Shown one piece after another: positions 23,527 through 31,345 of a stretch of DNA of 64,000 bases (positions within the stretch are counted from its first letter, which is position 1; every line of letters begins with the position of its first letter). This DNA comes from Flavobacteriaceae bacterium PS02336 (GTDB lineage: Bacteria; Bacteroidota; Bacteroidia; Flavobacteriales; Flavobacteriaceae), in contig JASCOF010000001.1 of assembly GCA_029960065.1 (NCBI GenBank), forward strand, positions 992,001 to 1,056,000. Reading direction: 5' to 3'. Position numbers and translations under genes: made by a program. Below the pieces are notes generated by a model. It saw only the letters and a list, made by a program, of their open reading frames with translations. It had not been told where the DNA came from and did not search any database.

Positions 23527-24783
23527 TTATAGGATTGGGAAGTAAAGGTTAAATGTTGTGCCTTCGTTCAATGTACTTTCAACGGTAATGTTTCCAGAAT
23601 GGTTTTCCATAATCTTTTTACAGATTGCAAGACCAATACCGTTTCCTGAATATTCATTTCGGGCATGCAGACGCTGAAAAATGATAAAGATTTTCAGCAA
23701 ATGGTTTTCTTCCATTCCAATACCATTATCTTTAATCTGCACTTTTACAAATTTAGCATTTTGATTTGGTATTTCAGCATCTAAATTTTCTTCCTGATAA
23801 ATTTCTATTATTGGGGCAGTATTTGTTTTACTGTATTTAATAGCATTTGAAATAAGATTAGAGAAAAGCTGTCTCATCTGTACTCGAGAAGCTTTAATAA
23901 TAGGAAGTTTTCCTGTTTTTATAAGGGCTTTTTTATCAGAAATTATAACTTCAAAATCCTCAATAACTTCCGTAATTATGGTTCTTAAATCTATTTCTGT
24001 CCGTTCTTCCTGCGCGGTGTGGGAAGAGTATTGGACCAAATCATCTACCAGCGAATTCAATCGAAGCGCAGATAATTTCATCACGTTGATGGCTTTTGTA
24101 TCTGAATCATTAAAATAACTTCCGTCAATTCTGCTGGTATTCATAACGATTTTCCGCAGCGGTTCTTTCAAATCGTGCGATATCACATGAATAAACTCCT
24201 CGAGATTTCGATTGGTTTTATTCAATTCGTGAATTTTTTCTTCCAATTCTTTCTGATGGCGAAATAAAGCTTCTTCATGCTTTTTCTTCTCTGTCAAATC
24301 GGTAATTACAATTCCAATTGCTTCTACGGCAGGTTCTAGATCGGTTAAAGCGATATAGGCAGGAAAAGTCTTTTTTTCATTCTCCGACTTAAACACGATT
24401 TCATGCGTAGTAATGCCGTATCGGAGCGCTTCAATTATGGGAACAAATTGTTCCGGATTGGCAAAATATTCACCAAGATAATTTCCAATTACTTTTTCTG
24501 AAGGAATTCCAACCAATTTCGAAAAATACTCATTGCAATAGAGTATTAATCCATTTCTTGAAATACTCAATGCGCCCTGTCCGAATTTTTCAATAAGAAG
24601 ACGATAGGTATAATCGGCAGTTTCCAGAGAATAAAGTTCTGGAACTCCATTACTGCTTACCACCAGCGCATCAACATCTCCTTGTTTTATAGCTTCAACA
24701 ATACTGTTTGACTCATAAAGTTCTTCTTTTAATGACTCAATTTCGGCTAATAAAGCGGCTATATTTCTTTTGTTATCCTCCAA
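23527..24783 (-). CDS. PAS-domain sensor histidine kinase in the Kai operon
   Basis: 418 residues, no membrane helix. An N-terminal coiled coil (residues 1-35) and an unclassified segment precede a PAS domain (about 65-165: FGQGALSISRNGLILYCNEYFSKLVGIPSEKVIG). A second helix leads to HisKA with the phospho-His in FIHVISHDLKEPLRKI and an HATPase domain (QLFSNLISNAIKYSK, DNGIGMEE, GNGIGLAICKKIM). The protein starts at a TTG (24783): the frame has a stop six codons upstream and no ATG nearby, and the TTG lies two bases after the kaiB stop, so translation is probably coupled. The PAS ligand is unknown. Confidence 0.88.
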   Translation of the reverse strand: MEDNKRNIAALLAEIESLKEELYESNSIVEAIKQGDVDALVVSSNGVPELYSLETADYTYRLLIEKFGQGALSISRNGLILYCNEYFSKLVGIPSEKVIGNYLGEYFANPEQFVPIIEALRYGITTHEIVFKSENEKKTFPAYIALTDLEPAVEAIGIVITDLTEKKKHEEALFRHQKELEEKIHELNKTNRNLEEFIHVISHDLKEPLRKIVMNTSRIDGSYFNDSDTKAINVMKLSALRLNSLVDDLVQYSSHTAQEERTEIDLRTIITEVIEDFEVIISDKKALIKTGKLPIIKASRVQMRQLFSNLISNAIKYSKTNTAPIIEIYQEENLDAEIPNQNAKFVKVQIKDNGIGMEENHLLKIFIIFQRLHARNEYSGNGIGLAICKKIMENHSGNITVESTLNEGTTFNLYFPIL

Positions 24784-24785
24784 AT

Positions 24786-25085
24786 TTATTCGCTTATATT
24801 AAGTATGTATAATACCTTTTGTTTATCTGATAAATCGCCTAAAATAATTCTTCTAGGCGCGGGTTCTGTTTTGATCAAAGTAGGAATTGCTACAATTTGA
24901 TGAATTACAGCCTGTTCTTTATCACGGCTTATATCGATTATTTCTAAATCATAATTATCGGTTAAATAGGTATCGCAGATTTTGCGTATATTTTCGATTG
25001 CATGTCCTGATTTAACAGACATACCTGAAACAAAAAGCTTAAACTTATGTCTGGTTGTACTTGTGCCATCAGATGAATCTTCCAT
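24786..25085 (-). CDS. kaiB: KaiB-like protein, second copy
   Basis: 99 residues in the KaiB family with a thioredoxin-like fold: FKLFVSGMSVKSGHAIENIRKICDTYL, DLEIIDISRDKEQAVIHQIVAIPTLIKTEPAPRRIILGDLSDKQKVL. The cis-Pro (AIPTL) and LGDLS match the KaiB consensus. Compared with the first copy it has a 14-residue polar N-terminal extension. In cyanobacteria KaiB binds the CI ring of KaiC; here a similar partner is encoded next to it. Its stop is two bases from the kinase TTG start. Sequence alone does not tell whether it switches fold. Confidence 0.9.
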   Translation of the reverse strand: MEDSSDGTSTTRHKFKLFVSGMSVKSGHAIENIRKICDTYLTDNYDLEIIDISRDKEQAVIHQIVAIPTLIKTEPAPRRIILGDLSDKQKVLYILNISE

Positions 25086-25087
25086 GA

Positions 25088-25381
25088 TTAAGAGTTTATA
25101 GGTTTGATATTAAGACCCACAAGAACTCTTTCTTCATTAGAAAGGTCACCTATAATTTTACGAATTGGCTCAGGAAATTTACGCACCAAAGTAGGTACGG
25201 CCAAAATCTGATCGCCTTCTGCCAATTGCGGATTCTTCAGCAAATCGATAATTTCGATGCTGTATTTTCCTTTTAAGTGTTCCTCGGCATACTTTTTTAT
25301 GTTCTCAAGCGCCTTGATCGATTTTGGCGTTTGCCCTGCTATATAAAGCAATAATTGCCATTCGGCTGCTTCTTTTTTCAT
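25088..25381 (-). CDS. kaiB: KaiB-like protein, first copy
   Basis: 97 residues with the same KaiB landmarks: [78 protein letters not shown]. It is closer than the second copy to the classical KaiB sequence ([21 protein letters not shown]). It lies five bases after kaiC and two bases before the other kaiB. Two adjacent, diverged kaiB genes suggest different partners or complementary roles. Confidence 0.92.
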   Translation of the reverse strand: MKKEAAEWQLLLYIAGQTPKSIKALENIKKYAEEHLKGKYSIEIIDLLKNPQLAEGDQILAVPTLVRKFPEPIRKIIGDLSNEERVLVGLNIKPINS

Positions 25382-25386
25382 TTTGT

Positions 25387-27060
25387 TTATTTTTTCTTAG
25401 AAGATAGTTTTTCCTGCAATTCTTCTGTTGCTTTAAGGATACTTAGTTCTTCTTCTGCCGATTCAAATTCAGTTCTCAATGCTTCAATATTAGCTTCCAG
25501 CACTTTGCGTTTACGCTCAATTTCTCTGTCTTTTCGGCTGATTTCATTTTGAAGTTTAATATCCGACATTGTTTTTTTGAATTGATAAGACTGTCTCGCT
25601 GCACCTGTCAAAATTCCCTGCGGACCTAATTCAACATCCAGTAATTCGATTCCGTTACTTGTGATTACAAACTCTCTTACCTGGTTAGAATGTCCCATTC
25701 CTCTTGCTTTAACGATAAAAATACCGCGGTTTCTTTCGCCAATGCCTTCCATATCACGCACCGTTACCCAAGTATCTACTAATGAAGATACGGATTCTTC
25801 TGCTAAATCTGGTCTGAAATTTTCGGTTTGTTTGTTTAAGGAAGTAAACAAAGCTGTAATATTATTGGCTTTCAGCATATCAATTAATCGAACCAGCATG
25901 GAACGAACTTCATGTTCGCTTCCCACCGAAATGAGATTACTGATTGGATCAATAACAATTGTTGTTGGATTAAATTCTTTAATAAGTTTTCTCAGCGTAA
26001 GCAAATGCAATTCCAAACCATTTAACGATGGACGTGACGAATGAATTTGCAGTAAACCGTCTTTAATGTGTTTTTCGAGATCAATTCCAATCGATTTCAT
26101 ATTACGAACCAATTGATGTGGTGATTCTTCGAAAGCAAAATAGATTGTTCTCTCTTTATTTTCGCATTGCTGATTGGCAAAATAACAGGCAATTGTAGTT
26201 TTTGCTGTTCCAGCTGTTCCCGAAACCAAAATATTACTGCCACGATAAAAGCCGCCACTTTGAAACATATCATTTAATCCAGGAACGCCTGTAGAAATGA
26301 TATCTGAGGAAACTTCGTTGTCTAGTTTTAAAGAAGTAATTGGAAGTACCGAAATTCCTTCTTCGTCAATTAAAAACGGGTATTCGTTTGTGCCGTGTGT
26401 TGAACCTCTGTATTTTACAATTCGAAGCCTTCTGGTCGAAACCTGTTCAATTACTCTATGATCGAGAACAATTACACAGTCCGAAACGTATTCTTCCAGA
26501 CCTTGACGGGTTAATGTCGCTTCGCCGCGTTCTCCAGTGATAACAGCCGTTACGCCTTTGGTTTTTAACCAATGAAATAACCTTCGTAATTCCGCTCTTA
26601 AAATGGCTTGATTGTCCAAACCTGCAAAAAGGGATTCGATTGTATCGAGTACAACACGAGTCGCTTTTATAGAATCGATGGCATGACCTAAACGAATAAA
26701 CAAACCGTCAAGATCGTATTCGCCTGCTTCTTCAATTTCCGATCTTTCAACACGGACATGATCTACTACGAGTTTTTTATCTTTTTTAAGTTGTTCAAGG
26801 TCAAAGCCTAATGATTTGACATTCAGGGTAAGATCATCCGAAGGTTCTTCAAAAGACATGAAAACTCCAGGTTCGTCATATTCTGTTATTCCTTTAATAA
26901 GGAACTGCATTGACAATAATGTTTTGCCGCACCCGGCACCACCGCAGATTAAAGTTGGACGTCCCTGCGGAAATCCCCCATCCGTAATCTCGTCTAGTCC
27001 GTCGACTCCAGTAGGAGTTTTTGGAAATATAAAACTATGTGATTTTGTTTTTTCTTGCAC
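25387..27060 (-). CDS. kaiC: KaiC-family ATPase/kinase with coiled-coil tail
   Basis: 557 residues with both RecA-like domains. CI: Walker A GGAGCGKT (40-47), catalytic EE at 71-72. CII: Walker A GTAGTAKT (281-288), EE at 311-312. The CII phospho-site loop reads V-S425-S426-L-V-D-T, aligned with the cyanobacterial S431/T432, so Ser replaces the Thr. After about residue 495 there is a ~60-residue charged coiled coil ([22 protein letters not shown]...), in place of the short cyanobacterial tail used by KaiA; no kaiA is present. The start is GTG 27060: no in-frame ATG exists upstream and a strong promoter ends 24 bases before it. KaiC hydrolyses ATP and may autophosphorylate. Confidence 0.95.
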   Translation of the reverse strand: MQEKTKSHSFIFPKTPTGVDGLDEITDGGFPQGRPTLICGGAGCGKTLLSMQFLIKGITEYDEPGVFMSFEEPSDDLTLNVKSLGFDLEQLKKDKKLVVDHVRVERSEIEEAGEYDLDGLFIRLGHAIDSIKATRVVLDTIESLFAGLDNQAILRAELRRLFHWLKTKGVTAVITGERGEATLTRQGLEEYVSDCVIVLDHRVIEQVSTRRLRIVKYRGSTHGTNEYPFLIDEEGISVLPITSLKLDNEVSSDIISTGVPGLNDMFQSGGFYRGSNILVSGTAGTAKTTIACYFANQQCENKERTIYFAFEESPHQLVRNMKSIGIDLEKHIKDGLLQIHSSRPSLNGLELHLLTLRKLIKEFNPTTIVIDPISNLISVGSEHEVRSMLVRLIDMLKANNITALFTSLNKQTENFRPDLAEESVSSLVDTWVTVRDMEGIGERNRGIFIVKARGMGHSNQVREFVITSNGIELLDVELGPQGILTGAARQSYQFKKTMSDIKLQNEISRKDREIERKRKVLEANIEALRTEFESAEEELSILKATEELQEKLSSKKK

Positions 27061-27083
27061 GATAATAATTTTCTGTATTAACT

Positions 27084-27113
27084 CAAATATACGTTTTCTT
27101 CGAAGATTTTCAA
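27084..27113 (-). promoter_or_regulatory. Kai operon promoter, TTG-N19-TATATTTG
   Basis: On the minus strand TTG (27113-27111) and TATATTTG (27091-27084) are 19 bases apart, an ideal Bacteroidota promoter. It lies 24 bases ahead of the GTG start of kaiC. Confidence 0.75.
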
Positions 27114-27326
27114 CGAATTCTTATTAAGTTTTAACAGCTGTTTAATGAAGTTTTAAAAATAAATTAAGAGAAATGATTTAAAAATATGAATAAATCGAAG
27201 AATTTTAACCAAAAACGTAAAGAAGAAGAACTCAATATTTAACATAAAAATAGTACTTTCTTATAAAATTAATTTTTCAGTACCGTTTTAATGTTAAAAT
27301 GTACTTCTGGTATACTCTATGATACT

Positions 27327-27361
27327 GGTTACAAAGTGATACCATTTTGAATTTACCTTTG
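27327..27361 (+). promoter_or_regulatory. SDR promoter with predicted HxlR operator
   Basis: GGTTACAAAGTGATACC (27327-27343) is one base from the hxlR-promoter site at 23067. It is 10 bases upstream of the -7 motif TACCTTTG (27354-27361), where the -33 box would be. A second half-site-like GGTATACTCTATGATAC lies just upstream. The ATG is at 27388. Confidence 0.7.
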
Positions 27362-27387
27362 TATCATTAATTTTAAACACATACAAA

Positions 27388-28131
27388 ATGAACAATTTAA
27401 GAAATAAAGTGGCAGTCATAACAGGCGGTAACAGCGGAATAGGATATGCTGCAGCTCAATTATTAAAAGATCAGGGTGCAGCAGTAATTATTACGGGAAG
27501 AAGAAAAGAAGCTATAGAAAAAGCCGCTTTAGAATTGGGCGTTACAGCCATTACAGCAGATCAATCTAGTGTTTCGGATATCGAAAAACTCGCAGAAAAG
27601 GTAAAAGCAGATTTTGGTTCGGTTGATATTTTGTTTATCAATGCAGGAATTGCAGGCTTAGGAACAATTGAACAAACTTCAGAAGAATTGTACGACAATA
27701 TTATGAATGTAAATCTAAAAGGTGCTTTTTTTACTTTAAGTAAATTTATCCCGATTTTGAAAGATGGTGCTTCCGTAGTATTTCTTTCTTCGAATACAGC
27801 AAGTATGCCGGGTCCGGGAGCTTCAGTTTATTCGGCAAGTAAAACGGCTTTGAATTCGTTTATGAAATCGGCGGCTTTAGAATTAGCGCCAAGAAAGATT
27901 CGCGTAAATTCGGTAAGCCCGGGACCAACTCAAACCGAAGTGATGAATAAAGTAGGTCTGGACGAAACTACCGTAAAAAGCATTATGGATGTTGTAGTAG
28001 AAAAAGTGCCGTTAAAACAAATGGGTAGGGCAGAAGATGTGGCACAAATGGTTTCGTATTTGAGTAGTGAAGCTGCCGTGTTTATGACTGGGGCTGATGT
28101 TATTATGGATGGAGGAATGGTTTTGGCTTAA
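27388..28131 (+). CDS. SDR-family oxidoreductase
   Basis: 247 residues, classical short-chain dehydrogenase/reductase. NAD(P)-binding TGGNSGIGYAA is at 12-22, NAGIAGLG at ~84-91, the catalytic Ser in VVFLSSN, and YSASK with Tyr and Lys at ~148-152. GRRKEA after strand beta2 has an Arg that suggests NADP(H). Ends in the usual SSEAAVFMTGADVIMDGGM. Substrate unknown; HxlR-controlled SDRs often respond to aldehydes or quinones, which is an inference. It has its own promoter with a predicted operator and a strong terminator, so it is a single-gene unit. Confidence 0.92.
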   Translation: MNNLRNKVAVITGGNSGIGYAAAQLLKDQGAAVIITGRRKEAIEKAALELGVTAITADQSSVSDIEKLAEKVKADFGSVDILFINAGIAGLGTIEQTSEELYDNIMNVNLKGAFFTLSKFIPILKDGASVVFLSSNTASMPGPGASVYSASKTALNSFMKSAALELAPRKIRVNSVSPGPTQTEVMNKVGLDETTVKSIMDVVVEKVPLKQMGRAEDVAQMVSYLSSEAAVFMTGADVIMDGGMVLA

Positions 28132-28175
28132 TATATTTAATTTGATAAAGATTTATTTAGAGTCATAAAAAACAA

Positions 28176-28205
28176 AAAGCGATCGGTTAGGGATCGCTTT
28201 TTTTA
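28176..28205 (+). terminator. Rho-independent terminator of the SDR gene
   Basis: aaagcgatc (28176-28184) pairs with gatcgcttt (28192-28200) around seven bases and is followed by T8, 45 bases after the SDR stop. Confidence 0.88.
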
Positions 28206-28407
28206 TTTCAAATTAGTTTATTTTGAAAAAAACTTCATTCGGGAATGATAAACGCAACATGCTCCAAAAACTACTTCCATTTGAATTTACTGCATTCCTT
28301 TAATCCGTTTTGTTAATGTACGATAAATTGGATGTTACGGATTTTATTTTCTACGAAAAAGACGATAATTATTTTGATTCTAAATAATATTCTATCTTGT
28401 AAAGCAC

Positions 28408-28494
28408 CTTTGTCTAAGTTCTAAACTTTGACAAAGTTTTCATTTGAAACTAAAACTAAAAACTTAGTACCTTAGCATCTTAGTACCTTAGCAC
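28408..28494. repeat. Dispersed palindrome and 16-bp tandem repeat before oxyR
   Basis: 28408-28436 is a copy of the ctttgtcaaagtt palindrome with one changed base in the left arm. 28463-28478 and 28479-28494 are a tandem pair (cttagtaccttagcat and cttagtaccttagcac). The tandem unit resembles, in reverse, the ctaaggttctgagatgctaag stretch at 44167-44187. The 28206-28503 gap has no gene and otherwise holds nothing recognisable. Confidence 0.7.
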
Positions 28495-28503
28495 CTCAAA
28501 AGT

Positions 28504-29472
28504 ATGACCATTCAGCAATTAAAATACATTGTCGCTTTAGACGAAGAACGCCACTTTGCAAGAGCTGCCGAAGTTTGTATGGTAACACAGCCCGGACTTA
28601 CCATTCAATTGAAAAATCTCGAAGAAGAAATCGGAATTAAGATTTTTGACCGAAATAAAGTCCCGCTGACACCGACCGTTTTGGGAATCGAAATTATCAA
28701 TAAAGCGAAAAAAATTCTACGTGAAGTGGATGAAATTCGTGATTTTGTGGTGAATGAAAAAAATCTGCTGGAAGGGGAGTTAAAGCTTGGTATTATTTCG
28801 ACTTTATCGCCGTATTTGATTCCGTTATTTATTCAAGCTATGAAAGAAGCAGCGCCCAAAGTACATTTTATTATTAAGGAAGGTTACACGGGACACTTAA
28901 TGAGGGATTTAGAAACGGGTGCAATTGATGTGGCGATTATGGCAACGCCAACCGGAAATCCCAATTTAATAGAACATGTTGTTTTTAAAGAACCTTTCGT
29001 AGCCTATTTAAATCAGACACATCCAATGGCAAACAATGAATTTTATGAAATGCAGCCAGGCGATAAAACCGAATTATTATTGCTGCATCATGAATATTGC
29101 TACAACGCACAATTACTTGACATTTGCGGATTAAAAACCTCAGATAAAATAAAAGAACAATTTACGTACGATATTAATTCCATAGAAACCTTAAAAAATC
29201 TCGTTCGCGCCCATTTGGGATTTGCGATTATTCCGAAGCTTTCTACGCTGAATGAATCAGGCGGACTTTTTAAACCTTTCAAAGAACCCGTTCCCGTAAG
29301 AGAAATAAGTCTTGTCGTTTCCGATTCGTTTTCAAAGAAATTATTACTAGAAAAAATGAACGAAGCCATTTGGAACTGTCTTCCCGAATCGCTTAAAAAA
29401 GATTTCTCGTATAAGAAAATCCGCTGGAACGATTCGCCTTATTTTATAAAAGCAGTGAGTAAATATTCATAA
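28504..29472 (+). CDS. oxyR: OxyR-type LysR regulator of peroxide response
   Basis: 322 residues. LysR HTH at residues 1-60 (MTIQQLKYIVALDEERHFARAAEVCMVTQPGLTIQLKNLEEEIG) and the usual substrate-like domain. Two cysteines, C199 and C208, are separated by eight residues (C-YNAQLLDI-C), exactly the numbering and spacing of the redox-active pair of E. coli OxyR. It should sense H2O2 by disulfide formation and activate peroxide defence genes. An OsmC-type peroxide reductase lies 1.2 kb downstream on the other strand. Start ATG 28504. Confidence 0.92.
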   Translation: MTIQQLKYIVALDEERHFARAAEVCMVTQPGLTIQLKNLEEEIGIKIFDRNKVPLTPTVLGIEIINKAKKILREVDEIRDFVVNEKNLLEGELKLGIISTLSPYLIPLFIQAMKEAAPKVHFIIKEGYTGHLMRDLETGAIDVAIMATPTGNPNLIEHVVFKEPFVAYLNQTHPMANNEFYEMQPGDKTELLLLHHEYCYNAQLLDICGLKTSDKIKEQFTYDINSIETLKNLVRAHLGFAIIPKLSTLNESGGLFKPFKEPVPVREISLVVSDSFSKKLLLEKMNEAIWNCLPESLKKDFSYKKIRWNDSPYFIKAVSKYS

Positions 29473-29490
29473 AATTTCAAAATATAAATT

Positions 29491-29591
29491 CCAAAATATA
29501 AATTCCAAATTCCAACTCAGTAACGTTTAGAATTTGTAAATTGAAACCTCGTATACATGAAATTCCAAAATATAAATTCCAAATTCCAACT
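29491..29591. repeat. 27-bp direct repeat
   Basis: The 27-base unit at 29491-29517 recurs without change at 29565-29591; both are followed by a similar ..aacgttt..gaa stretch. Unit core: aaatataaattccaaattcc. It fills the spacer between oxyR and a tgtcatttcga-family element, with no gene. Confidence 0.75.
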
Positions 29592-29631
29592 GTCAATAAC
29601 GTTTGGAAATTGGAATTTTTACTCACAGTTT

Positions 29632-29760
29632 TGTCATTTCGAGGAACGAGAAATCTTCGCAAGTAGCTCCGTATAGAATGTCGCCAATCTTTGTAGAGTT
29701 TCTCGAGAAGATTTGCTTCGCCAGTTCGCTATCGCTTGGGTCTCGTTCCTCGAAATGACA
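29632..29760. repeat. Dispersed palindromic element, most complete copy
   Basis: 129 bases bounded by a perfect 19-bp terminal inverted repeat (tgtcatttcgaggaacgag / its reverse complement). Interior has gaaatcttcgcaagtagctcc and caatctttgtagag. It is the best-preserved copy of the family in this window. Confidence 0.8.
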
Positions 29761-29800
29761 AGATTATGTGAATTTATAATTTATAATATACAATTAACCA

Positions 29801-30562
29801 TTATTTACTCGCTTCAATAATCACATTCGCAACTTTCTGTGGTTGAGAAATAAACACCACGTGACTACCTTTTATCTCTGTAATTTTTGTGTTAGAACGT
29901 TTGTACATAGCGTGCTGAATACTTGGCACGATACTTTTATCTTCAGTCGCAACGATTCCGTAAGAAGGTTTAGTTCTCCAAGCCGCTTTTGTAATTGGAG
30001 TTCCAAAACCCTGTGCATGGAAAGCACCTTGAGAAGCATACATAAAATCGGCTTGTTCTTTGCTTAAATCTCCTGCAAAACCAGCGTGAAATTTAGCTTT
30101 GTCATAATACGCAATTCCTTTATCATCTGGAGGCAATACACCATTTTCTGGAGCAGGAGGCGCAGTTTGCAGCCACTGAATAGAATTTTCACCATTATCA
30201 GGCTGTAAAGCCGCTACGTAAACCAAAGCCGCCACTTTTGGGTGATTTCCAGCTTCAGTAATTACAGTTCCGCCCCAAGAATGTCCGACCAAAATTGTTG
30301 GTCCGTCTTGTTTGTCTAAAGCCAAATTGGTTGCTTTTACATCATCTTCCAAAGAACTCAACGGATTTTGAACGATGGTTACATTATACCCTTTTTTAGT
30401 CAAAATTTGGTATAAACCCTGCCATCCAGAACCGTCTGCGAAAGCACCGTGAACTAATACAACGTTTTTAATTTTAGGAGTTGTTTGTGCGTTTACGTTT
30501 GTAAAGGCTAAACTAAAAATTAATACTGCGAATGCTAAAAAGCTTTTATATATTGTTTTCAT
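29801..30562 (-). CDS. Exported alpha/beta hydrolase
   Basis: 253 residues with a signal peptide (cleavage near NVNA-QTT). Oxyanion motif VLVHGAFADGSGW (36-48), nucleophile S95 in GHSWGG, the acid in VATEDKSI, and His in IKGSHVVFISQP. The fold matches the esterase/hydroxynitrile-lyase-like EstC group often called alpha/beta fold hydrolase; small-molecule substrate unknown. It acts in the periplasm. It lies convergent to oxyR and upstream (on the minus strand) of nothing closely spaced; the OsmC gene is 139 bases before it on the same strand, separated by a truncated dispersed repeat. Confidence 0.88.
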   Translation of the reverse strand: MKTIYKSFLAFAVLIFSLAFTNVNAQTTPKIKNVVLVHGAFADGSGWQGLYQILTKKGYNVTIVQNPLSSLEDDVKATNLALDKQDGPTILVGHSWGGTVITEAGNHPKVAALVYVAALQPDNGENSIQWLQTAPPAPENGVLPPDDKGIAYYDKAKFHAGFAGDLSKEQADFMYASQGAFHAQGFGTPITKAAWRTKPSYGIVATEDKSIVPSIQHAMYKRSNTKITEIKGSHVVFISQPQKVANVIIEASK

Positions 30563-30623
30563 GATTTTAAAAATTTTAGATTATAGATTTTTTATGATTA
30601 AGGTTTCAATTTTCCACAATTTT

Positions 30624-30689
30624 GTCATTTCGACGAAGGAGAAATCTTCGTAAGTAGCTCCATCATGAATGTCACCAATCTGAGAGAAT
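30624..30689. repeat. Truncated copy of the tgtcatttcga element
   Basis: Begins tgtcatttcgacgaaggagaaatcttcgtaagtagctcc and breaks off near ccaatctgagag; no right end. It lies between the hydrolase and OsmC genes. Confidence 0.65.
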
Positions 30690-30701
30690 TTTTGAATTTA
30701 T

Positions 30702-31118
30702 TTATAGTAAAGTTACTTGCAAAGTAATTTCAGTATTCAGCAATTTCGAAATAGGACAAATTTCTTTTGCTTTTTGAGCTGTTTGCTGAAAAACTTCTTC
30801 AGAAATTCCAGGTACTTTTCCAGTCAATTCTAACTGAATTAAAGTGATGGTTCCGTCTTCAAAAGTTACTTTTGCAGTGGTGTCTAAATCTTCTGGTACA
30901 AAACCAGCTTCAGATAATAAAAAGCTTAATTGCATGGTAAAACAGCCAGAATGTGCCGCTGCGATTAATTCTTCAGGATTGGTTCCGACACCTTGCTCAA
31001 AACGAGTTTTAAAAGACAATTGTGCGTTATCTAAAGTGGTGCTTTGTGTACTAATAGTACCTTTTCCTTCCATTCCTGTACCTTTCCAGTTTGCGTTTGC
31101 TCTTCTTGTAAATTTCAT
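30702..31118 (-). CDS. OsmC-family peroxide reductase
   Basis: 138 residues, the normal OsmC length. N-terminal FTRRANANWKGTGMEGKGTIST and the two catalytic cysteines C59 (AAHSGCFTM) and C121 (KEICPISK), with the partner Arg/Glu in the TNPEELIAAAHSGC block. The protein reduces organic hydroperoxides in the cytoplasm as a dimer. Its neighbour in the same small region is an OxyR-type regulator, which fits peroxide control. Start ATG 31118. Confidence 0.93.
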   Translation of the reverse strand: MKFTRRANANWKGTGMEGKGTISTQSTTLDNAQLSFKTRFEQGVGTNPEELIAAAHSGCFTMQLSFLLSEAGFVPEDLDTTAKVTFEDGTITLIQLELTGKVPGISEEVFQQTAQKAKEICPISKLLNTEITLQVTLL

Positions 31119-31292
31119 GATTTCTATTTTTTAAGGTTATTTTTTAGATGATCAAATCATTTCTTTGATTTTGATGAAGCAAAGGTATAGGGAAGCTGTT
31201 TATAAATCAAATTAATAATTTTTTGTAGTTATTAATAATTTTTATAATTGTTTAGTTTGAAGAGATTGGGAGTTTTGTTTGGGATGAAAATA

Positions 31293-31321
31293 AAAAAAAG
31301 CGCAATCTCCATAGATTGCGC
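31293..31321 (-). terminator. Rho-independent terminator of the 457-residue gene
   Basis: gcgcaatct (31300-31308) pairs with agattgcgc (31313-31321); on the minus strand the stem is followed by T8. It lies just past the stop at 31346. Confidence 0.85.
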
Positions 31322-31345
31322 CGTACTTTAAATTCTAAATGATAT

